In this document: piece after piece, positions 40,623-48,966 of the stretch | Numbering within the stretch: position 1 is the first letter of the stretch | Layout: each line of letters starts with the position of its first letter | Source: Andalucia godoyi | Lineage: Eukaryota; Discoba; Jakobea; Jakobida; Andaluciidae | Reading direction: 5' to 3' | Assembly (NCBI GenBank): GCA_009859145.1 | Contig: VRVR01000029.1 | Span: 248,001-312,000 of the forward strand | Length of the DNA: 64,000 bases | Notes under the pieces: generated by a model | What the model was told of the DNA's origin: nothing | The model's database searches: none | What the model saw: only the letters and a program-made list of their open reading frames with translations | Translations under genes and position numbers: made by a program

Positions 40623-40950
40623 TTCTGCGCAACAGTTCTTCGCTCGTGTCTTTCATTTTTAATGTTCCGCATAATGGGTTTTGTTGTCCTGTCGTGCCGG
40701 TAAATTGTACAAACAATCAGCTACTCATTTCCCTCCGACTGACACCTGTCGTAACACCGCTGCGGCAATTGTCCCCACTGACGTGTCCGAATCCTATCAA
40801 AGACTTTTATGTCCGTTTTGTTTTTGTTTTTGTTTTTGTTTTTTTGTTGTTGTGTTATTTTGTATTTTGTATAATTGTTTTCTCGCTGAGCATTTTCCGT
40901 TTCTCTCTCCTTTTCTCTCTTGTGAGAGAGTTCGAAAAAAAGCACGGCAA
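40623..40950. other. Spacer upstream of the PLAC8 gene
   Basis: About 330 bases with a GTTTTT repeat (about 40817-40846) and a TC-rich stretch before the ATG. No gene recognised. Confidence 0.5.
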
Positions 40951-41766
40951 ATGTCTGATTCTGCATACCCAACCAAAGGCGCGTCATCGAATTCCACTGG
41001 CGGAGCCTATGCGTTCACTCCGTCACAGTACGGCAATCAACAAGGACAGTATGGCAATCAGCAAGGTCAGTACGGCAATCAGCAAGGTCAGGCGCCGTAT
41101 GGTGGTGGTGGTTCGCCGTATGCTCCTGTCGCTGTGGCTACCGGAGGAGCCGGAGTTGTGGGCTCGAACAGTGCGGTGCTTTTAACGGGTCCTCAGTCAG
41201 ACTGGTCTTCGGGACTTTTCAATTGCCTGGACGACTGCGCAGTGTGTCTTTATGCAGCTCTGCTTCCAGGCTGTTTGACGATGGATGTCCGAGCACGGAT
41301 GGAAGGCCGTCAGATGGAGTTAATGGATTATGCCGTCGGCGCAGCCATTTGCATCTGCTTCTGGGGTTGGGGCATTTGGTGTTTCGAGTCCTTGTTTGAT
41401 TTTGAAAATCGACGGCGGATCGCTGATCGCTGGCAATTCCCCAAAAGGTCAGAGTTCGGACAGTGTCTTCAAGCCTTCTTCTGTTGTTGGTGCGTCGCAT
41501 GCCAGCAAAAGAGAGAAATGGACATTCGAGAGCGACTTGGCGATCCGTTCATTGCGATGAGACTGCCGTTTGTCGCCCTTGCGCAGCCGGTTGCCGCCGC
41601 CTCCGTATACGCCCCTCCTCCACAATCCGCCCCAGTATCGCACCAGCCGTATGGAGCGAATCCGAACATGTACGGCCAGCCCCAGCCCCAGCCCCAATAT
41701 TACGCGGCTCCAGCTGCGCAGCCGTACCCCGCGAATGGTACTGCTAATAATGATCGCCGTTATTAG
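40951..41766 (+). CDS. PLAC8/PCR-family Cys-rich membrane protein
   Basis: A 271-residue protein. The N-terminus has a tandem heptapeptide YGNQQGQ (three copies, about residues 29-48) in a Gly/Asn/Gln/Tyr-rich, prion-like region. The PLAC8 domain follows at about 85-200: WSSGLFNCLDDCAVCLYAAL, PGCLTMDVRARME, a hydrophobic ICICFWGWGIW and FFCCWCVACQQKREMDIRER, the typical CC-x-C-x2-CQ-x-REI ending. The C-terminus is Pro/Tyr/Gln-rich. Plant PCR proteins of this family move Cd2+/Zn2+ or Ca2+ or regulate cell size, and protist members are often numerous. Function here is not deducible. The frame is open upstream of the ATG, but only as leader. Confidence 0.88.
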   Translation: MSDSAYPTKGASSNSTGGAYAFTPSQYGNQQGQYGNQQGQYGNQQGQAPYGGGGSPYAPVAVATGGAGVVGSNSAVLLTGPQSDWSSGLFNCLDDCAVCLYAALLPGCLTMDVRARMEGRQMELMDYAVGAAICICFWGWGIWCFESLFDFENRRRIADRWQFPKRSEFGQCLQAFFCCWCVACQQKREMDIRERLGDPFIAMRLPFVALAQPVAAASVYAPPPQSAPVSHQPYGANPNMYGQPQPQPQYYAAPAAQPYPANGTANNDRRY

Positions 41767-41872
41767 TCTCCCCGCCGCCCCCTCTTCCTCTCTTTTCCTC
41801 AGCGAACTGTAAAATCTGTGCTGTCTCAAATCAGCACGAAACACCAATCAAATGATCCATTTTTCGTCGGAG

Positions 41873-41912
41873 GTCGACGGCTGTCAACTCAACCATACTA
41901 TCCGATGAAATT
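41873..41912. repeat. 40-base dispersed element, copy B
   Basis: This segment matches 7174-7213 at 37 of 40 positions without gaps. It lies 106 bases after the PLAC8 stop codon. Flanks do not match copy A. Confidence 0.7.
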
Positions 41913-42250
41913 GGGACCGTCCTCAAGAGGTTTAGAGTAGAGAGCAGTAAACAACAATAATAAAAAAGTGCTGACAAATGCCGATCCTCGAATACAATTA
42001 AAAAAACCCTGTATCGACAGTTTTTCATTGTCGTTTTCCTTTGTGATCCGCGAACAACAAGCAGTGAAGGGATAATAAGGTGTACATACTTACTTACGGA
42101 TCAACACTCTCTGCGACCGTCTCTCATTTTCTCTAATTCGTGTGTACATTCTGTTCTTAACTAGACCTTGATTTTCCCCGTACATTGGTTTTTTTCCCCT
42201 TCCTTGGATTGCTTCTCAACTCCTCGATTGGCTGATCTCGACGCAGCACT

Positions 42251-42251
<1 letters not shown>

Positions 42252-42308
<57 letters not shown>

Positions 42309-42313
42309 ACACA
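42252..42313. repeat. (CA)n microsatellite
   Basis: About 60 bases of CA repeat with one interruption, about 175 bases upstream of the ATG at 42488. Confidence 0.95.
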
Positions 42314-42487
42314 ATCGCATAGAAGAAGCGCCATTCAGGTCATCATTTGTTTTTATTTTTATATATATTGGCACTGTCATTTGTTCCTTGGATTTGAGAG
42401 GGTTTTGTTGAGCTGGGTTGGGATTATTGATTATTATTATTATTATTATTTTGGGTTTTTGGGTTTGGGTTTACAGAGAGTTCTTGG

Positions 42488-44764
42488 ATGTCTTCGTACA
42501 GTTCCGTATCGTCACTGTCGGAATCGGTGAACGAGTCGGTCGACGACGGGGTTCCTTCTTTGGCATGGCTGACTGCCATTAGGAAGAGCATTCCGCATCA
42601 TGCGATTGCTCGCGAGTCGTTTCCTGTGGCGGCCCTGCGATCGGTGTTATCGTCGGACATGGCGTCCTTGGAGCATTCCGCGGAGGACGACGACTGGTTT
42701 GCTTCGCAGTTTCTGGACCGCGAGCCTCCAGCACCGTTGTCGACATATTCAGTGCTTTCGTCGTCCTCGACGTCGAACAACTCGACGTCTTCCAACACTT
42801 CCTCGTCGTCCGCCACGGAATCGGCTGCAAGCGGTAACGCATTGGATGACCGTTCTTGGGACGACTCAGAGGACAGTCGCAGCGCCTCTCGATCGTCGTC
42901 CCAGTTCCAATCGGAATATGACGACGATCGCAAGGAAGCGACTGTGAACTCGCCGTCAGCAGGTGGGAATGGCCCAAACCGGTACTCTTTCTTTGCCAGG
43001 CTGAAGTTGCGTTCTCAGCTGTCGAAACTGCAAAAGCTCAAGAAAGAAGCCTTGCAAAATCTAAGGATTCGTGAACAGGAGCTGCAGAAGATCAAGCAAA
43101 GCGAGATATCCCTGAAGTCGCAAGCAAAGACAGAGATTCGCTCTCTTCGAGATTGGAAAGGCCCTCGAGACCAGTTTCGACTGGCCCGCGACTTGTTCCA
43201 TGGAAAATGGATGCGCCTGTGTTTGCAAAAGGGATTTGTTCTTCAGCAACTAAAGACAGTACACCACGTGCTCTCCACCGTGGAAACTTTGGAAAATCCT
43301 GCGTCTGCAGACGACCTGCTAGCCGCCGATTTGAAGATGTTGTCCATTAGTGAATCGATGGAGTGTTCGGATCGCTTTTTGCAATGGGAAGAGGCGATTG
43401 AATCGTGGGATGCTCGTGTCATTGCGTTGCAGCGATCGTATGGTATTGCAATTCGCACATTTCTGGGTCGTGCGGTGTCTCCGGATTCCCATGAGCGGCG
43501 ATCGGAAGTTCGACGGCTTGTCAAGGCGTTCCGGCTTCCACGGTTAAACACCGGTGCGACTCAGACTTCCGCTCCCATGTGCACGCGGCCCGCGTTTGCG
43601 AGCATCTTGCTTGACGAGCTGTGCGATTTTCATATACAATCCGTTTTTGACAGACTGATGCTTGACAAGAGGAGTGAGGAGAGCCGAATCCTTCTGCGAT
43701 TTATGGAGAAGGTTGAAGGGGCAGTTGTCGCTCGCTGCTCGACCACCTGTGCATTGCATCCGTTTCACAGAGCTTCGTTCGTGGATGAGTCTGTGGAGCC
43801 GACAGGCGATTCACCAGATCCGTTTCGCCACGAAATCCTGCTGTCTGAATCGGCAGGCTCGCAAGCAAACGGAGATCTCCACGCACATTTAGATTCGCCG
43901 TCGGCGGAGCGTTCAGCCTATTCTTCTTCTGCTGGTCGCCATCACTCGTTACCGCCCACCGAATGTACATGCATGTTTCCATTGAGCCATGTCTACCTCT
44001 TTGCGACAGAGTTTGCCGGGCACTTAGTTTCTCGATATCGTGCGTATTCCGCTGCAAGCCAGTCTGCGATTCGCTTCTTGTCGCACAGACTGTCCTTTAG
44101 CCTGTCTCACAAGTCTTTTTTTGCGCGAGGAACTCGAGACGTGGAATATTGCAGCCTGCAGTCTGCGTTCCTGCGTGCCAAATTCGAGCCTTCCGCTCTC
44201 ACCAGTTGCCGAACGGGTGTTGCGATGCTCTCCGCAAGGGATGTTGAGTTTCCTGATGCTGTGGCTGAACTGGAGAACCTCAACATTATGTTGTCTCCGA
44301 TTGACATGCAGCTGTGCGTGGTTGCTGCCGCAAGAGCCATTTATTCTTCGGGTAAGGTTCGAGAATCCGATGGTGCAGATGTCTTCTTTCCGGCGCTTGT
44401 CGGTGTTGTCAAGGATTCAATTCTTTTTGCTCCTTGGGCGTCCGTGGAATATGTTCATGCGTCTCTTTTGTTTCGATCTTCCGAGGACCACTGGCACCAC
44501 GACAATGATGACGACGGAGACGACGAACGAGACAAGAACGGCGATGTGCACGCAGGACTCTGTGAGTACTACTGGGTGGCGTTTGAATCTGCGCTGGTGC
44601 AAGCGTTTTCAGAATACGAAAGCAAGTTGCGACGCCCCGGCAGTCAGGAGGAGAGCAAGTCTCCTTCGCTTTTCTCGGCTGCGTGCAAGGCTGATGAGGG
44701 TAGCATAGTGCACGATGAAGCTCAATGCGCAAATCCTCTTGTTCGCGACGACCCTTCACTGTAG
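42488..44764 (+). CDS. Large orphan protein with coiled coil, 758 aa
   Basis: The N-terminal 165 residues are Ser/Asp-rich and disordered. A coiled coil follows (about 165-220: LRSQLSKLQKLKKEALQN, REQELQKIKQSE), then a mainly helical body to about 700. That body has well-behaved hydrophobic patterning (FRLARDLFHGKWMRLCLQKG, SFLRAKFEPS) interrupted by a low-complexity loop at about 420-500. A short His/Asp-rich acidic tract (HHDNDDDGDD) sits near the end. No known domain is visible. The order (acidic disorder, coiled coil, helical body) could suit a scaffold or vesicle-tether protein, but this is guesswork. Confidence 0.75.
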   Translation: MSSYSSVSSLSESVNESVDDGVPSLAWLTAIRKSIPHHAIARESFPVAALRSVLSSDMASLEHSAEDDDWFASQFLDREPPAPLSTYSVLSSSSTSNNSTSSNTSSSSATESAASGNALDDRSWDDSEDSRSASRSSSQFQSEYDDDRKEATVNSPSAGGNGPNRYSFFARLKLRSQLSKLQKLKKEALQNLRIREQELQKIKQSEISLKSQAKTEIRSLRDWKGPRDQFRLARDLFHGKWMRLCLQKGFVLQQLKTVHHVLSTVETLENPASADDLLAADLKMLSISESMECSDRFLQWEEAIESWDARVIALQRSYGIAIRTFLGRAVSPDSHERRSEVRRLVKAFRLPRLNTGATQTSAPMCTRPAFASILLDELCDFHIQSVFDRLMLDKRSEESRILLRFMEKVEGAVVARCSTTCALHPFHRASFVDESVEPTGDSPDPFRHEILLSESAGSQANGDLHAHLDSPSAERSAYSSSAGRHHSLPPTECTCMFPLSHVYLFATEFAGHLVSRYRAYSAASQSAIRFLSHRLSFSLSHKSFFARGTRDVEYCSLQSAFLRAKFEPSALTSCRTGVAMLSARDVEFPDAVAELENLNIMLSPIDMQLCVVAAARAIYSSGKVRESDGADVFFPALVGVVKDSILFAPWASVEYVHASLLFRSSEDHWHHDNDDDGDDERDKNGDVHAGLCEYYWVAFESALVQAFSEYESKLRRPGSQEESKSPSLFSAACKADEGSIVHDEAQCANPLVRDDPSL

Positions 44765-44794
44765 CGATTTCATATTTTTTTATCGTCCCCACTC

Positions 44795-45086
44795 CTACCA
44801 CTCTTGTCGGTCTTGAGCATCCATTCGCGTATTGCTAGCGCAGACGTCCCCCCTCCGCTTTCTTTCTTCCTTCTTCACACATTGCCAATGTGCACACCCT
44901 TTTGAATCAGTGTTTCTTGCGGGCGTGAATGTTTCCACGTCATAAACGAAGGATCCCCGAACTCCGCGAGGTGGAAAAGCACACACAATACAAACAATGG
45001 CAGAGTGTCGATCACGACTGACACTCGCGGTTCCACGCGAATTTACCTGGATCTTCGGAATCGACAAACTCATAGAAAAATGCCAT
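44795..45086 (-). CDS. Candidate two-exon small gene, 68 aa
   Basis: On the minus strand an ATG in good context (ACCATGG, 45084-45086) opens MAFFYEFVDSEDP and runs into a consensus-like donor CAG|GTAAAT at 45046. An acceptor after a pyrimidine-rich stretch at 44962 continues in frame as VRGSFVYDVETFTPA down to a stop at 44795. The intron would be 85 bases. Its end lies only 30 bases from the stop of the convergent gene, similar to other gene tails here. No family recognised; without splicing the frame stops after 24 codons. Confidence 0.3.
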
Positions 45087-45171
45087 GGTAGGCGGGACGA
45101 TAAAGTGGTGACGATTAATCAACAAGGAAAAATAGAAAAAGAAAAAGGAATGAGTTAACTAATTAAATCGG

Positions 45172-45575
45172 AGCGCCTACATTGTACACGAGTCCACGGA
45201 TAATCATCGCTGACCACCCATAATCAATGTTGCAACACCACATGCATAGCATGATTGGGAAGGGGGTAAGGTCCAACACGTCCCTCGGCATGTGAGACGT
45301 TCCTAAGATAGATAGATGTAGATGTTGCGCGCGCCGTTCCAATCGCGGTCGAGCGTGCATTTGCACGGACAATAAAGAAATGAAACGAGCGTCGCTGTGC
45401 GAGAATGCAACGCGGCGACGTATTTATAGAGATTCCATGATCAAAATGGGGGCGAAACGAATCGGGCATCGTGTGACGGAGTTGCCAAGATAGCAGACGC
45501 ATGCGCATGGCGCGTGGCAGTGTTTTTTGTTGTCGTGCGCTTTGGATTGCTTCATCAATATCGCAATAAGTGGCA
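45172..45575 (-). mobile_element. Dispersed element copy 2 with TnpB/Fanzor RuvC-III signature (degenerate)
   Basis: This is the reverse-complement partner of 17333-17701. One frame (about 45380 down to 45310) reads YCPCKCTLDRDWNGARNIYI before a stop. LDRDWNGARNI is the RuvC-III active-site motif that closes TnpB, Cas12 ancestors and eukaryotic Fanzor nucleases, normally preceded by a Cys-rich zinc knuckle as here. In another frame slightly upstream, SINTSPRC resembles the TS-x2-C start of that knuckle, implying a frameshift. Earlier still, DIDEAIQSARQQKTLPRA is shared with copy 1. Only the last part of a TnpB-like gene would be present, with frame breaks; it is a relic. It starts 56 bases after the oxidase stop, in that gene's orientation. 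Confidence 0.6.
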
Positions 45576-45631
45576 GCGGCTCGAAAGGAGAATTCAAACT
45601 TTAAAAAAAAAATTAAAATTAACATTTCATT

Positions 45632-47095
45632 TTACAGTTTGCTTCGCATGGCATCCCCCATGGACACACTATTTTGTTTCCCGGTGTGGCTGGCAGCCTG
45701 GTACCGCATTGCAGAAAGACGGCAGAGCATTTGGAAGTCGTACAGGTCTGGGTCGCACTGGTCCTTTGGAAGATGCAGAACGGCGTCGGCGATCACCTCG
45801 CCCAGCACAGGACCGAACTTGAACGCATGGCCCGAGTCGCCGGAGGCCAGCGTCACACCCGGAAGGATGTCATCGATGCAGAAAACCTCGTCGGCGGAGT
45901 CGCAGTAGCAGCACAGCTTGGCTTCATGAAGCTTCATACGGGAGCTAACCGATGCTGGGTACACTTCCGTCAGGATCGATCGAAACGACGCGATTCGACT
46001 GGGCCAATTCACCACGCTTGTGTGCGAAGACGGTGCCGAGCAGATTTCGTCGGTTGTGGTTGTCGAAAACGCATCTGCAGCATTTTTAAACTGGTATCCC
46101 GTGCCGTGGTGACCCAGCTTCAGCAGGATCTTCCCGGCATGCGAGTCGCTACGCCATCCAGGGAAAATGTAGTAGCCTGTGTCATTCATGTCTGGACAAA
46201 CGACTGGTGCTTCCTGCATCCAACGCTGTGTGTCTGCCGAGCATGTCGAGAGATCCCAGTACATGATTGGGTGTGCGGTCAAACGCAGCATACTCTTGAG
46301 AGCAGGAGCATAGGTTACGAGTTGCTGCAAAATCTCAGGCTTTGCGATGTACGCACCCATGCACAGCACAATCCGGTTTGCTGACAGCACCTGACCGTTC
46401 GTGCACAGCAGTCGATGTGGAAGCGAAGAACCCTTGGCAGTTTCAAACTGGAATTCTCGAACTTCCGTACCGAGCATGAACCGCACATTCTTCCTCAAGC
46501 ACTCCTTGTACAAATACTCCGTGTACGCTCTTGCTTCTGCGAATCCACCCCACGGGTTAAAGTATCCGTCCACGTACGTCGATAGATTAACAATGTTGGA
46601 CAATCTGGTTCTAAGTTCCGAAGACCACTCGCTCATTCTCAGCACAGGAACACCACACGCTTTCAGCGTTGCAAAAGCGAGTGGCTCCATCTGCTGATCT
46701 CCCCATGGTTTCGAATTGACAAACAGCATGCCAGTCTCGTGCAGCAACGGCAGCCCATCGGCGCGGCGCAGCTTCCGCCACCGTTCAATGGCAATCAAGG
46801 CGGCCCTCGTCGTGACTGCGCACGCACCGTAGTCCGCGCGAACTACCCGAGTCCAATCGCCAGAGGCCGACAGGCGGTGCGGAATCTCCGCAGACTGCTC
46901 AATCACACACACATTCGTGAACCCGCGCTGCGCAAAGCTGAGGGCCGTTGACAGGCCGTACACACCTGCACCAACTATAATCACATTCGCATCACCGTCG
47001 TGCATTCTCAGCACATCTCTCGAGCTGACCAAACGGAACAGCGAACCACTCCGTCTGATTCTTGACAAATGCTGCTTAATAAATGCTTCATTCAT
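45632..47095 (-). CDS. Peroxisomal FAD-dependent amine oxidase (sarcosine/pipecolate/fructosyl-amino-acid oxidase type)
   Basis: A 487-residue DAO-family flavoenzyme. The Rossmann dinucleotide motif VIIVGAGVYGLSTALSFAQRG lies at about 38-58. The C-terminal FAD region carries a Cys cluster (KLCCYCDS) at the position of the covalent-FAD cysteine of monomeric sarcosine oxidase, then LASGDSGHAFKFGPVLGE, a conserved family ending. The last three residues are SKL, a canonical peroxisomal targeting signal. It should oxidise an N-alkyl or secondary amino acid (sarcosine, pipecolate or a glycated amino acid), giving H2O2; the exact substrate is open. The frame extends upstream without ATG, so I take the ATG at 47093-47095. 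It shares a 200-base upstream region with TFIIH p34. Confidence 0.88.
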   Translation of the reverse strand: MNEAFIKQHLSRIRRSGSLFRLVSSRDVLRMHDGDANVIIVGAGVYGLSTALSFAQRGFTNVCVIEQSAEIPHRLSASGDWTRVVRADYGACAVTTRAALIAIERWRKLRRADGLPLLHETGMLFVNSKPWGDQQMEPLAFATLKACGVPVLRMSEWSSELRTRLSNIVNLSTYVDGYFNPWGGFAEARAYTEYLYKECLRKNVRFMLGTEVREFQFETAKGSSLPHRLLCTNGQVLSANRIVLCMGAYIAKPEILQQLVTYAPALKSMLRLTAHPIMYWDLSTCSADTQRWMQEAPVVCPDMNDTGYYIFPGWRSDSHAGKILLKLGHHGTGYQFKNAADAFSTTTTDEICSAPSSHTSVVNWPSRIASFRSILTEVYPASVSSRMKLHEAKLCCYCDSADEVFCIDDILPGVTLASGDSGHAFKFGPVLGEVIADAVLHLPKDQCDPDLYDFQMLCRLSAMRYQAASHTGKQNSVSMGDAMRSKL

Positions 47096-47295
47096 CAATG
47101 AAATACCACTCAGCGTCAATGGATGCTACGTGGTTCCCTCGTTTTCAGTTCTGTGCAAAACGAAAAGAATTATTTCATTCCAATCAGACTTCGTATCATA
47201 ATTGTTAAAAATTTATGAATTAAATTTAAATTAAAAAAAAAAAAAAGAAAAAGAAAAACAATTAATACAACCCCATATTCATTCCTTCGTTGGAA
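47096..47295. promoter_or_regulatory. 200-base bidirectional upstream region
   Basis: Only 200 bases separate the start codons of the divergent oxidase and TFIIH p34 genes, so both core promoters must lie here. The p34 side is A/T-rich (TTAAATTTAAATTAAA followed by a 13-base A run). Confidence 0.6.
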
Positions 47296-48243
47296 ATGAA
47301 TTTGGAAGAAAAGCTCGAGGAAAAGCGTGCAGAGCTTCGCAGAAAGGCAGAGCTGGCTTCCGCGACTGCTGTTTCTGCAGAAGGTTCTCTTTTGATTCTG
47401 ATTCTGGATTCATGGGCGATTGGCACTCCAGAGGTCATTGAAGCGCTGCTGCCGTTTCTATCCGCGTTTCTCACGGGCGCATCATCCAATGTGGTTGCGG
47501 TGATGTATGGCTCCGAGTTTGTGTGCATGTCGCAGCCTGTGCTGCAGAATTCCGTGGAGACCATCCGATCGGTCCGGCAAGAGTTCAAACGGTCGTGTGA
47601 AAAGTTTGCAAGCAAAACCCGACGGAATGGACAAGCGGCAGCGCAACCTTTGAACCACACGTCCTCGAACCACATCGGTGGGATTGTAATTTCAGGAGAC
47701 GCTGCAAGTTGTGCAATGCCAGTCTCGGAGGTTCGCCGAGAAGGAGCCCGCTATTCTGCCGCGCTGTCGTGTGCCTTGTGCTTCATTAACAAATTTCAAA
47801 GACGAAGCGCTGCCTCCGGTGCACGCCCCCCTCTCGTGCGGTGTTTTGTGCTTTGTGCTCCAGTAGAATTGTCCATGCATGCGATACCCGTGATGAATGC
47901 CGTGTTTTCGTGCCAAAAAATGGAAATTCCCATTGACTGTCTCGTCGTCGGGGACAGCCACTCGGTTGTGCTGCAGCAAGCGGCGCATGTTTCTGGTGGA
48001 ATTTATATGAATCGATCGTTTGCGACTGCGGACTCCATCATCCAGCTGTTGCTTTCCGTGTATCTCTGTGAGCGAGACTGCAGGCCGTATATTCTGCTTC
48101 CGAAACCAACCGAAGTTGATTTTCGCGCTGCCTGCTTTTGCCACGGATTGCCGCGAGAACAAGGATACGTCTGCTCAGTTTGCTTATCTGTATTCTGCTC
48201 CCGGGTGTCGAAATGCGACACGTGTGGCGCAGTGTTTGGATGA
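47296..48243 (+). CDS. TFIIH core subunit p34 (GTF2H3/Tfb4)
   Basis: A 315-residue protein with a von Willebrand A-like fold: strand SLLILILDSWAIG, later HIGGIVISGDAAS and LVRCFVLCAPVE, and the IPIDCLVVGDSHSVVLQQAA region with SGGIYMNR typical of p34. A C-terminal C4 zinc finger follows (about 280-312: CFCHGLP, CSVCLSVFCS, CDTCGAVFG), which contacts p44 in TFIIH. TFIIH works in RNA polymerase II initiation and nucleotide excision repair. Length and domain order are normal. The first ATG of the frame is at 47296. An inserted low-complexity loop (EKFASKTRRNGQAAAQP) lies near residue 110. Confidence 0.9.
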   Translation: MNLEEKLEEKRAELRRKAELASATAVSAEGSLLILILDSWAIGTPEVIEALLPFLSAFLTGASSNVVAVMYGSEFVCMSQPVLQNSVETIRSVRQEFKRSCEKFASKTRRNGQAAAQPLNHTSSNHIGGIVISGDAASCAMPVSEVRREGARYSAALSCALCFINKFQRRSAASGARPPLVRCFVLCAPVELSMHAIPVMNAVFSCQKMEIPIDCLVVGDSHSVVLQQAAHVSGGIYMNRSFATADSIIQLLLSVYLCERDCRPYILLPKPTEVDFRAACFCHGLPREQGYVCSVCLSVFCSRVSKCDTCGAVFG

Positions 48244-48521
48244 ACTGCAAGTGCAGTTCAACTAGGGTGTTCGATGGCTGAATGAGAAGGAGGAAAGTGT
48301 TTTTTCTTGCGTTGCCCATGGGAAGAATGTGGTCAACCATTCATTCATTAGTTTAGTTTAGTTTAGTTTTTTTTTTTTGCTTTTGCTTTTTTGTTTGGTC
48401 ATATATATTTTCTTTTGCGTCTCCCTTTTTGCACTCCTCTTCACAAGCAAAAAAAAAAAAAATTCAAAAAAATCGATATAACACTACGATCCGCGCGCTT
48501 TCCGCATTCCCCACGGTACAA

Positions 48522-48911
48522 ATGGAAAATAACCGCGATACTGCCCCTTCAGACATTGCGCAGCCACTCGAACGTCTAGCACAACAAGGCTCCGGTGCCA
48601 GCAGCGGTTTGTGGTCTACCGTCCAAGATACCGCAGCTACAGCGTTGGCCACGGCAGCAGAGGTTGCGGGTGTCGTCGAGGGCGTCGTAGAAGAAGTTGC
48701 ACGCGGGGCATACCAGAGCATCACCGGTCGCGACGCAGGGCACGACACGGAAGAGGCTGTGCATCGAGTTCAAGAATTGGGAAGGGAGGCGAGTTCAAGC
48801 ATTCAAGTTCAAGCAGCAAAAGCAAAGCACGAAATTTTGGATGTTCTCGGTGAATCTGGTGGACCACCTGCTGGCGACGCCTTCGCACCAGAAAGAGATT
48901 TCAAAATGTAA
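48522..48911 (+). CDS. Small Ala-rich amphipathic protein, 129 aa
   Basis: Starts at the ATG of MENNRDTAPS; the frame upstream is an A-rich leader. The protein is Ala/Glu/Val-rich with no cysteine. Amphipathic helices predominate (TAATALATAAEVAGVVEGVV, EAVHRVQELGREASSSIQVQ), and the ends are disordered. This composition resembles LEA-like or apolipoprotein-like stress or lipid-binding proteins, but there is no diagnostic motif. It converges on importin-11 with a 55-base gap. Confidence 0.6.
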   Translation: MENNRDTAPSDIAQPLERLAQQGSGASSGLWSTVQDTAATALATAAEVAGVVEGVVEEVARGAYQSITGRDAGHDTEEAVHRVQELGREASSSIQVQAAKAKHEILDVLGESGGPPAGDAFAPERDFKM

Positions 48912-48966
48912 AATGAATTCGTAATAGACAGAGAATCCGATATTCTACTTTGTCGGCTCCTCCTCG

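Larger units (their letters stand above)
41767..42487. other. Spacer with dispersed element copy B and CA repeat
   Basis: About 720 bases between two plus-strand genes. They hold the 40-base dispersed element (41873-41912), a long CA repeat and a TTA repeat (about 42426-42450). No gene recognised. Confidence 0.55.
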
